Source: Sordaria brevicollis
Lineage: Eukaryota > Ascomycota > Sordariomycetes > Sordariales > Sordariaceae
Length of the DNA: 64,000 bases
Assembly: GCA_033439795.1 (NCBI GenBank)
Contig: JAUTDP010000011.1
Coordinates: 744,001 to 808,000 of the forward strand
Direction: 5' to 3'
Shown here: positions 55,065-64,000 of the stretch, piece by piece
Layout: every line of letters starts with the position of its first letter
How positions within the stretch are numbered: the stretch's first letter is position 1
Position numbers and translations under genes: made by a program
Notes under the pieces: model-generated
The model's database searches: none
What the model was told of the DNA's origin: nothing
The model's input: the letters and a program-made list of their open reading frames with translations, nothing else

Positions 55065-56258
55065 ATGTCTGATCTCTACCTCTCCCGCATTCGTAACTGG
55101 TTTATCCGTTCGCCCCCCGCAGAATGGATCATCAATGGACTCCGAGAGACCCTTATCGGCGCCTTGAAGCAGGGCCCTATCCCTCGCCATGTGGCTTTCG
55201 TTATGGACGGTAATCGGAGGTATGCTCGGAGCCACAAGATTGAGACTATCGAGGGCCACCATCTCGGCTTCGAGGCTCTTGCGAGGGTACGTCATGATAT
55301 CTACGCGGGGTCCTGACAATGCGCCATGCTGACATGTGATTGTGATATCAGGTCCTCGAAATATGCTACAAGTGCGGTGTCGAGGTCGTGACGGTATACG
55401 CATTCAGTATCGAGAACTTCAACCGACCAAAATACGAGGTCGATGGCCTGATGCAGCTGGCCAAGGTCAAGCTGGAGCAACTGATCCAGCATGGAGAACT
55501 ACTCGAGCGATACGGCGCCAGTGTTCGCGTGTTGGGTGAGCGTGATCTGTTGAGCGACGACGTGCTCGAGGTTATCGACCGAGCTGTTTCCACAACCAAG
55601 AACAACAAGAAGTGCGTTTCTTCCGCCTGCCAAAATCGGGTGACAAGCTAGCTAACCAAGCTCTTCTAGGTGCATCCTTAATATTTGCTTTCCATACACA
55701 TCACGAGAGGAAATGACGACAGCCATCCGTTCCACAGTCGAAGAGTACTCGAAATCGTCCGCGCCCAAGAGCACACCCTTCTCGCAAACGCGCATCACAC
55801 AAAAGATCATGTCCAAGCAGGGAGACAAGAGCGAAAACAGCGAAAGCGGCGACGCATCATCACACACCCCCACCGAATCAGACGACAACGAAGACAGTAT
55901 GTCATCCACGACAACCCTCTACCCCGACTCACCAAGCCGCGTCTCCAAGGACGGCTCCTCCAACAACGTCACCATATACCCCAACGCCGAGAATATCACG
56001 GCCGAGACGATCGACAAGCACATGTACACGGCCGATTGCCCACCGCTGGACATCTTTGTGCGGACTAGTGGCGTGGAGAGACTGAGCGACTTTATGCTGT
56101 GGCAGTGCCACCAAGATACCCAAATGTTTTTCCTCAAGTGTTTCTGGCCCGAGTTTGACCTGTGGCATTTCATTCCCGTGTTGCTGGAGTGGCAGTGGCG
56201 GCAGAAGAAGAAGGCGATGGAGGAGGTGGGATCTAGGCAGCGGGTTAAGACGGCCTAG
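55065..56258 (+). CDS. rer2: cis-prenyltransferase, dehydrodolichyl diphosphate synthase
   Basis: Three exons: 55065-55286, 55352-55611 and 55670-56258. They total 1071 nt, or 356 residues, with donors GTACGT and GTGCGT and GCTAAC before exon 3. The enzyme extends farnesyl diphosphate with isopentenyl units on the ER membrane to make the dolichol needed for protein glycosylation. Catalytic region I is complete ([13 protein letters not shown], Asp48 onward); then [25 protein letters not shown], and region [20 protein letters not shown]. Intron 1 lies just after GFEALAR. An acidic Ser/Thr/Asn-rich insertion of about 75 residues (within [12 protein letters not shown] ... [11 protein letters not shown]) separates regions IV and V. 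It is distinguished from the Nus1 subunit by the intact DGNRR. Confidence 0.93.
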
Positions 56259-57694
56259 ATGGGATGATACCCCAGTGGAAGAATTAGGCGAGGCGTTGGA
56301 GCGAAGGGAGGATGGGGAGCTGGTTTCTTATTCTTAGATATCTTGGAAGCATATAGAGATTACAGGGTCGAGAGGATCCTATTCACATGTTAGGGCTTGA
56401 AAGGGCGAGACGACTGAAAACTTTTTTTATCTTTCGGTTCATGCGAAGCACATGTCATGCCCTTCTCATGCACAGATCAAGGCAAAGTGATTCTAAACTA
56501 AGATTCAAGTCCGGATGACAGTCTTGTGTGGTCATCTCATGTAGACGCCCAGCAACGGGCTGCTTAAGCATGCGCTCCGATAAGGGACGTCAAACGCACA
56601 AAATTTGAGGTTTTGAGAACCTTTACGGCCACAAAGATGGAAGATCGATATAGCAGCACAGGTCCAGACAGAACTCAGATTGAAGTTTAATATTTTCGGC
56701 ATGAATTAACCAAACGACGAAGCAGCTCATCAAACATGCCTTGGTTGTCAACCTCAATGGCTCGGCGCGATAAGCCCAAGTCCTTATCTTATCGCGCTCC
56801 TCCTCCTGCTAGTGACGTATCGGAGGTCTCGAAAATTTGGAGTCAACCAATCAAAAGCCAGAACTCCTCGGGGAACACGAGCCATTGCCAGCCGGCAAAA
56901 GAGGGAGGAGAGCTCAAGGCAAGAGAGAAGCACGCGATTGATGCGAATTTGACAGGAATCTGACAGTGGCAGGAGCGCTTGGTTTCGGTGTAGCTTTGGA
57001 GGTGATCTGCAGCTTCCGTTCTTGTTGGTCAAGATGCGATTGCGGTCGCGGTTCTCATCGGGGCTTCGGTGTGGATGCCGCGAGGTCCATCCAGCGAGCG
57101 GCAATGGGAGGATGTGACTTTCTGTGTTGCGCCAGGGGTGCTCTCAGCGCAAAGAGAGCACTGTCTTTCCCGCCCGCCCACCGGAGCAGGGCAACGAAGC
57201 GGGAATCCATTGCATACGCGCCCGCACGGCATTGCATCCATTCAGTCCCAAGTCGAGAAAGTCTCTCCCACTTTCCCACACACACACACACCCGACCACG
57301 GCCACCCTAACCTCCTCTTTTTTCTTTCCATAATTCCGGAAAGACGTGCTTGACGGCCACATCTTCTACACTACGAAATACTTACGGCGACATGCTCTGA
57401 CACCTCTTTTCCACTCCCCATACCCCCCCTGGACAAGCAGTGATCAACAATTTCGCCGCCATACTGCTACCTGACTCTTTCTCCGACTCCGACATCTTGG
57501 AACACGAGCTGGAAGCGCCGCCACGAAATATTGAGGGAGCAGCAACCAGAGTCAGATCCAGACCTACTACTCGTGTGCTTTGACGCTCCATACCCCTCCT
57601 CTTCTTCTGTTCTTGTTTTACTTTCCCACCCCTAATAGCTCTTGTTTACCGGCCATCCACGCGCGCGTCACATACCAGACCTCCACCGACCATC
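56259..57694. other. intergenic
   Basis: 1.4 kb containing a CA repeat at 57278-57291 and a CT-rich leader before the ING gene. No gene is seen. Confidence 0.5.
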
Positions 57695-60304
57695 ATGAAG
57701 ACGGCTAAACCACCCGCGGCCGAGGCATCCTCGGGGCCATCTGGCTCGAACCGCAGAGCGCAACCCGTGCGACAAACGCGAATCAACCCCCCACGAACCA
57801 ACTCGCTCAATCGGACAAACTCGTTTCCCAACGGAGGTCCTGCACCGGAGCAGCCCATCGACATCTTCCCCGCCGTCACACACTTTACCGATGCCATTAC
57901 CGCTCTACCGAAGGAGCTAGTCAGGCACTTCACCCTCCTCAAGGAGGTCGATGCGAAAATCTTTGCCCCCGAAGCTGCCCTCTTCGAGCTCGTCGAAGCC
58001 GCCCTCAAGGCTCCCGTGCCAGACCGCAACCGAGCGATTACCGATGGCAATAATAGTGTTGCGCCGGCGTCGACGCCAATGAGCGCCCAGAACAGCACCA
58101 GCGGACTGGTGCCCGCGAACGCGAACCCCGCCGCAGTACCACCATCGAATGCCGATTCGGCCCATTCCGCCGTCTTCGACCCTACCAACCTACCGCGCCG
58201 GCACCTGTTTAGACAGGCCGCCTGGAAAATACAAGAAATGCTAGTTTCCCTCGAGGAGAAGAACCACGTCATATCCACCGCAAACGACGCCCTTAACAAG
58301 CAGCTGTCGCGCATCGAGGAGATTTGGCCACACCTGGAGAACGAGTTCAGCGACGAGGCCAAATGGGGCAGCACCACACACTGGGCATACGCCGAGAACC
58401 GGGTTCCCAAGACCAACCACAAGGAAGCGGAGCGATCACGACGCGAAGGTGCGGCTACCCTCTCTGCCGCTGCCCAACAAATAGCCGAAGAAGCCGCTGC
58501 GCGCAGCAGCGACAGGAAACAGGCGTTGGCAGCGAAAAAGAATAACAAAGGACAGGCCACTGAACCAGAGGCAGATTCGAAAGCACAGGATACCACCTCC
58601 ACCAAGAAGGGCCCAGGGACCGGCAAATCCAGGAAACACCAGGCCGAGGCTACCCCCGTCGGACTCGGAATCGCCAATGGCACCCCAACGAACGGCCCCG
58701 GACCATCCAAGAGACGCAAGGTTGACAAGGAGGCCAAGGCCAACGGAGGTGCCCCCATGGAGCGTGCCATGAGCAGCGTCTTTGGCAACGGAACGACCAA
58801 GACGAAGAATACGAGTCCTCGAGGATCCCCAGCGCCCGATGGAGCCGCCGCCACTGGCCCTACCACGAAGAAGCGCAAGGCGCTCCCGTCAGGAAGCACC
58901 ACGGCAAAGAAGAGGTATGTTGAAGTGATCTTGATTGTTTTTGAGGTGCCATGCTAACCGTTCGGCTATAGTCGGACGAATGCTGCCAATTCACCGTCGG
59001 TGGCGGCATCGCCTCTTCTGGGATCTCTCCCTGACCCCAAGGCCGGACGTAACTCACCCGTGCCTCTTCCTCCTCGACCGGCTTCGTCACGCGCACGTCA
59101 GAACTCGACCGCGTCAACAAACCTCCCCATCCAACAACGGCCGGCGACGGCCGCTACAAATAAGCCCAACGGCATTACACCAGCAGTGGTGGAAGCTGTG
59201 GCACAGAGCAAGGCAACTTCAGACGCGAAGGCACAAAAAGAAGCCGATCCGATTGCCTCTGCACCTGCCAAGACCGAGGCCGCGAAGCCAGAGACGGAGA
59301 TCAAACCTCCTGTCCCACCAGAGCCGGTGTCCAATGCTAGCACGGCCAAGAAGGAGAATACTCAGCCAGCAACTGCAGTTGTTGAAGAGCCAGAAACCAA
59401 GAAGAGATCGGCCTCAATCTCAAAAGTGTCACAAACAGCGATACTACCTCCACCAATAAGTACCAGCGTCACGACCAAGAGCGGCCGTGCCAGCAAGCCA
59501 TCGACACCAGCAATGAGCACCTTTGCCGAGGCTGCCAATGCCACCACAACGGGTCCGAGGTCACGGCCATCAAGGAATAACACTAATGCATCAGACAAGG
59601 ACAGCAGCGGCACTAGTAGTAAGGATACCTCTGGCAACAGCACCAGCACTACATCAGCCACCACAACATCGAAGCGCAGCCACAAGAAGGGTGCGTCTTC
59701 GGTATCAGCCATGGCCGTCTCCGCTGCCCTTCAAGATGAGAAGCCAGGCAAGTCAGCTGCTACGTCAGACGAAAAGAAGGATACCAGCGATGAAAATAAC
59801 GGCCGACCGACCACCAGCGGCCGAGGAAAAGGCGGTGCTGCCCACCGCGACAGCAAAGCCGAACGGGCTTCTGAAAGAGACCGGGGTGGTGACCGTGATA
59901 CAAAGTCCGAGACTGGCCACGGCCACGGTCATGGAAGGAGAGGCACCGCTGCCGCTGCGGCTGCGAGGGCTCAGCAGCAGCAACCTCAGTCCCGGCCGGA
60001 TGAAGATGAAGAAGATGATGACGACGAGGTTGATGCTGACGAACAGAGATATTGCTTCTGCAATGGCGTCAGCTATGGAGAGATGGTGGCTTGTGATGGA
60101 GACGGGTGTCCGAGGGAGTGGTTCCATTTGGAGTGTGTGGGGTTGAAGGTGGCGCCTAAGGGGAATGGTAAGTCCTTCTTTGTCTCCTCCCATCTTTGCT
60201 GTTGTTCGTTTGAGGTTGTGGGAATGAAATGCTGACAGTTTGTGATTATAGCGAAATGGTATTGTGAGGATTGTAAAAAGCGGTTAAGGGCTTCGGGGAG
60301 GTGA
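57695..60304 (+). CDS. ING-family PHD-finger chromatin protein (Pho23/Yng-like)
   Basis: Three exons: 57695-58914, 58972-60167 and 60252-60304. They total 2469 nt, or 822 residues, with donors GTATGT and GTAAGT and GCTAAC before exon 2. ING proteins read H3K4 methylation for histone deacetylase (Rpd3L) or acetyltransferase (NuA4) complexes in the nucleus. The N-terminal ING domain is split: [20 protein letters not shown] with VDAKIFAPE (residues 65-100), then a Ser/Asn/Pro linker, then [21 protein letters not shown] and [21 protein letters not shown] (residues 170-220). A long disordered Lys/Ala/Thr/Ser-rich middle follows with basic nuclear-signal-like runs ([15 protein letters not shown]). 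The PHD finger ([20 protein letters not shown], then [10 protein letters not shown] and WYCEDCKKR) is at about 766-815 and is complete only across the last intron. Its sequence does not decide between Pho23 and Yng classes; the length fits Pho23-type of filamentous fungi. Confidence 0.9.
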
Positions 60305-60755
60305 TAAAAAGCCTCAGGAGTCGGTTGATGTTTCACAATAGGTATAGTCTCACGAAAGTATGACCAAATTCGAAATGATTAGAGTTTTATAACTTGATCG
60401 GGTGGAGTATGTCCGATGCGAATGGTGGGATGGATGGTAAAATAAAATGGTGTTGATCGATTCACTGAATGGACACGATGCATAAAGCCCGGCCTTGGAT
60501 CTGCTTCTAATGATCAAAATGTTCTTGTTCCATGTATGTATGTTTGTGTTGTGAATTGGATGATAAAAGTTCCAGATGTCTTTCATATTTGCGTCTATAG
60601 TCATTTCACCATACCCTCACCATCCCAAACATCAAACAGCAAAACGATCTATTTTTATTTCTGATGGGACATAATTGATTTACTCAACCTCACCTCAACC
60701 AACCCATAATCAACTTACTCTGACCGAAAAGAATTAATATCAGAAACCAACCTCT
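60305..60755. other. intergenic
   Basis: 3' flank of the ING gene. No gene is seen. Confidence 0.5.
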
Positions 60756-60905
60756 TTACGCGCTTAATCCGCTCCTTGTTCTCCATCTCAGAGTCGGGTT
60801 TTCCATCGCGGTAGGGACACGACATTTTCTTGCGTCCCGTTTGCATTGGCAGTGGGAGTCGTGAATGCAGGAGTGGCAGTAGCAGGGGTAGGCGTTGTCG
60901 GGCAT
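60756..60905 (-). CDS. possible 49-residue Cys-rich protein
   Basis: ATG at 60905, TAA at 60756-60758. The first 28 residues read MPDNAYPCYCHSCIHDSHCQ followed by CKRDARKC, with seven cysteines in a C-x-C-x2-C-x5-C-x-C-x6-C-like spacing. The rest is Arg/Thr-rich. It has no signal peptide. Such short Cys-rich ORFs are easy to miss, but length alone leaves chance a real option. Confidence 0.35.
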   Translation of the reverse strand: MPDNAYPCYCHSCIHDSHCQCKRDARKCRVPTAMENPTLRWRTRSGLSA

Positions 60906-63283
60906 CGTGAGGGGGGTGAGTGAGGTGTGTAAGACTAGGTGATGGTAGTATATTTAGTTTATGAAGAGTTCATGATGGTATTACTCGGTGACGGTTGGAT
61001 GTATCTTATCTCGACCTGCTCACTTTGAGTCTCTATATACGTTTAGTTTCTATTAGCGTGCAGAGTTAACAGTCAAGTTGTCGTCGGCAAAGCCGTCTTA
61101 GTTTTGTGGACGACCTCGAGGTGTCGTAGTGAGGCTGATTCAATAGTCAAGAGTAGTCGTCACGATCACAGCTGAAAATTATGTAGATATTGAATGGACG
61201 GAAGGTGGTGATAGGCCAGTGTACTGCGAAGCCAAGGTTTATGTGAGGGCTGTTTAGCTTCAAGCAGCGTCTCTGCTTACACATAGCGCTTATTCTGCCG
61301 GAGAAGACAAGGTTTCTTGATTATCATGAGGATGTAAGACCAAAAATGGAGAGGCAGAGGAAGGAGGTGGTTAATCGCTATGAGGCCACGCCGTGTGAGG
61401 GCATCAGCAAGCGTTCCTGAGATCTTGAGCTGAAATTCGAAGGATATTGAAACACAGGAACGGGGGGACAACATGAGGAGGTGGTGAAAGAGCCTCATGA
61501 GATCTGGCACTGGATGAATAGAAAAGAATACTTCCCATACTTCGCTAACCTGGTAAAAGTCCACCAAAAGATCGAGTTACTCCAACACAAACATTCAGTC
61601 TCCCTCCAACTTGAAATCTCAATTTCTCAATTTATCGCCATGCCCGCGCTGGGTATTTGATGATGAGCGTCGGTGGTCATCAAAAAAACGAGCATCAACT
61701 CGCCCACTTGATTCGTGCTTCTATCACGACGAGATCTGGCGTGGTCCAATGTGCAAGTCTTGAACCCAGCGCCGGTCTACAAAACAAATCCATGTAGAAA
61801 AGACGAGAGGAAAGAAGAGGGCTAAGAGAGATTTGATGGACGGCAGCTTTCTTCGTAGCGAGCGTAATCAATAGCGTTCGTCGAGGATTCGTTGTCACGG
61901 CTGAGGAGGTGAAGAAGTGAATATGACTGACGAAGTGATGGAATGTGATGGGTTAGGAATTAGAATTGGTCGCGATTCGCACGCAACAGACACCCAAAAA
62001 TTTCGTGTTGAATGGAAGTAGTGTTAAAGCGTTGGTGTTATTTGCTAGCGGATCTCGTAGAGAGGCCGCTGTACCCTAACACAAACATAACGTGCATGCC
62101 ACCGCTGCGCAATTTCTTGTACAAAGAAGGGTTAGCCTGCGTCTATTTGTTAGTGCCCTTGAGCACACACTTCCCGAATCCTTTTTCCATCCTTCTCGCA
62201 CTTCCATCTCAACCAACTCCAAAACCCATCTGTTGATGCTCTCCCCGAGGTTTCAAACATTAAACTCTTCCCTCCCTGTTACTGCTGGCAACAGTGCAAT
62301 CCAAAACCGAGCATACCTCCAGGAAAGCAACATTAAGTCTATACGACCTTCCCCTCATTTTCCCAAGAAAACGTTATGTAACGGAAAAGTCTACCAAGCA
62401 TCGCCAGTTCCATGGTCCTTAGACAGCTTCGCATTCTATGTTACCCTCTACATGCCTGGGTTAGGTTCGGTACCTGCATGCATAAATTTTTTCGATTGCG
62501 ATGAGGAGACTATACACGTGTTCATGATCGACGATTTGCTTTCCTTCTCCTCACTTTGGAGGTTTGGAAGGTCTTCCAGCTGTCGTCTGATCGTCAGATG
62601 TTACGTTGCCAACACTACCGAACTTTTTGAACATCTTTTACGAGCGGAGAAGATGTCGAAATCATTGACCTGATATTTCGCTATGAATTTTAACCACGGC
62701 ATTCGGCATTGTGGATAATGATATGCTCAGGCGGGCATGCATCTAACTGAGAATTTCGAGAAAAGCAACCGGTAACACGGCAGTCGGATACCTCCATGAA
62801 CCGGTGAACATGCCCTTTCCGCCGCCGTTCTCCTTGTTCCTTTTCCTTGTCGTTGATTCTCGTCCTCTGCATCCCCTGATCGACAACCTGGGTCGGCTGG
62901 GCAAAGCTGCAAGCTGGGGCATGTGTTCTGGCCGAGAAAAGTGCATTGCAAATACGGTCAACGGAACGATGCCTGGACGTATGTAAGTCCCTTTCGTGTG
63001 AATGGTCAAGAGGAGAAAAAAAGGGAGAAAATTGTTGGTCAATGGGTGGCCCTTTTTACCTCCAGGGTGACAGGGTAGGTAGACAAGGTCATGTGAACAA
63101 CTCAGCACCGCAAGCAAGGGGAGAGAGAGCCGAACTTTTTGGTCCTTTTCAGCTTTCTCCCGAAAAAGTCAAACTGTTCATTGTACTGTCCCATTTCTTT
63201 TGTCTCTTTCATTCTAGCCCCTGTCCCCATGGCGTTTTCCCGCCTTCTCGTTGGATGAAAAAGTTTGTTCGGGTGACGGGAGG
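60906..63283. other. intergenic up to the retrotransposon
   Basis: 2.4 kb without a supported gene. A 193-codon plus ORF at 62092-62673 has no recognisable feature and unremarkable composition. Confidence 0.5.
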
Positions 63284-63479
63284 TGTCAGATTGTATAGGG
63301 GAATTGATTAATTCTGTGTATCTGTGTGTAACTATGGAGAACAGGATTCTGGAATTTTAGTCGGGGGAGTTAGGGGTATCCCTTATTTGCTAAGACCTTC
63401 TAGGTAATTAGTAATATTAACTAACTATATACTAGTCTATACTATTTTGGCCCAGAATATTACCTTAGAATTTAATACA
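63284..63479 (-). repeat. LTR of the copia element (196 bp)
   Basis: Plus-strand ends TGTCAGATTG (63284) and TTTAATACA (63479) give the usual TG..CA termini, with minus-strand ends TGTATTAA and CAATCTGACA. The right side abuts the purine tract, so this is the 3' LTR. The 5 bases to the left (GGAGG) are one half of the expected target duplication; the other half is off the window. Confidence 0.65.
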
Positions 63480-64000
63480 CCCCCTTACTCGAAGACCGTT
63501 TCGATTACCCTTTTAGGGTCGAGAATAAAGCTATTTATATATTTCCTATTCCCTTTAATTAATCTATTATTATTTCTCCTACTATAATACTTAAATATTT
63601 ATTTAAATCCTCTATTTCTAAAGTTTTTTTATTATTATTTACTACAACCGGGCGTAATAACTTTATAAATATCCCTAATAACTCCCTAAACTTTTTATAT
63701 TTTAATACTCTAAATACTTTTGTTAATCTATTTGCGGGTATTTCTTTTATTTTTAAATAATTAATTTTAAAAGTCTCCTTCTCGATAATCTCCTTTCGAA
63801 ATTAATATCGATAAATATTAATATACTTTATTTTAATAATAAAGGTAAGAATTTCCTTAATAAATATTCTAATAATTTATTAATTATTATATTTTATAGT
63901 AAGAATAAAGTCGTTAAGTAACCTTATACTTAAAATTTTAATAAATCGGTTAATAAATAGTATTTTTTTAATAACCTTTTCAATAGTATAAAATTTTACT
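63284..64000 (-). mobile_element. Ty1/copia LTR retrotransposon, RIP-degraded, 3' end
   Basis: On the minus strand the order is: the end of a pol-like frame reading PANRLTKVFRVLKYKKFREL and LLGI near 63640-63725 (the copia RNase H C-terminus normally reads ADxLTKxL..xKFxxFxxLLG), a purine-rich tract GAGTAAGGGGG just before 63479, and then an LTR beginning TGTA. The body continues past the window's right edge. From about 63400 to 64000 the sequence is extremely AT-rich, with abundant TA and only about four CA and four TG dinucleotides by eye, the hallmark of RIP in Sordariomycetes. Stops interrupt the frame, so it is inactive. Confidence 0.75.

Noticed and set aside
57646..58902. Long minus-strand ORF of 418 codons
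   Set aside because: It lies opposite exon 1 of the ING gene. Its Ala/Ser/Leu-rich translation is a shadow of a GC-rich coding strand, and the plus strand has clear ING and PHD domains.
62092..62673. 193-codon plus ORF near the retrotransposon
   Set aside because: Ser/Leu/Phe-rich translation without motifs or splice support. It may be chance in pyrimidine-rich DNA.
1..64000. CRISPR arrays, bacterial operons, ribosome binding sites
   Set aside because: The genome is eukaryotic and no regularly spaced direct repeats were seen. Introns and gene structure rule out bacterial gene organisation.

Overview
The window is nuclear DNA of a filamentous ascomycete, most likely a Sordariomycete of the Sordariales (Neurospora/Podospora-like). 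Evidence: genes carry short (51-170 bp) GT..AG introns with CTAAC/CTGAC-like branch points; gene families are typical of these fungi (HET domain, fungal rhodopsin/Pth11-type receptor, Uds1, DSC E3-ligase subunit, ING/PHD); 5S rRNA genes are dispersed rather than arrayed; and the right edge holds an AT-rich, CpA/TpG-depleted retrotransposon that looks mutated by repeat-induced point mutation (RIP). Genus is not determined. All exon joins were made by eye; I kept those where splice signals, reading phase and family similarity agree.

Left third (1-20 kb), accessory in character: the 3' part of a very large Tc-toxin A-subunit-like gene (1-5539); a 5S rRNA gene (5841-5959); an unknown gene (6657-7577) whose C-terminal domain recurs in a second gene (12180-13151); between them an aegerolysin-like secreted protein gene with an apparent frame break (8218-8821) and a long low-complexity gene with internal duplications (9925-11664). 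Then come an FAD-dependent monooxygenase (14013-15554) and an MFS anion:cation symporter-type carrier (16176-17961), divergently transcribed from one 621-bp promoter region that holds a tandem CGG-containing repeat, and a DMT/EamA transporter (18057-19844).

Middle (20-46 kb): a Gln/Ser-rich hypothetical gene (21157-21990); a V8/trypsin-like serine protease with a long unknown C-terminal extension (22534-25092); a BAHD-type acyltransferase (27223-28846); a Pth11-like membrane receptor (30567-31735); a small secreted 8-cysteine protein with a Kex2-type site (34613-35331); a second 5S rRNA gene in opposite orientation (36688-36806); an unknown gene with an in-frame TAG near its possible start (37796-38958); a HET-domain protein (40097-42424); and a BSC6-like MFS carrier (43646-45324).

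Right third (46-64 kb): a head-to-head pair of related tiny Cys-rich genes, one seemingly without a start codon beside an A41 tract (46116-46394 and 47722-48004); then conserved housekeeping genes: a Uds1 coiled-coil protein (48539-51501), a DSC2-like rhomboid pseudoprotease (53228-54123), a cis-prenyltransferase of dolichol synthesis (55065-56258) and an ING-family PHD-finger protein (57695-60304). A possible 49-residue Cys-rich ORF lies at 60756-60905. The window ends in a Ty1/copia retrotransposon whose 3' LTR is at 63284-63479. There is no CRISPR array or operon.
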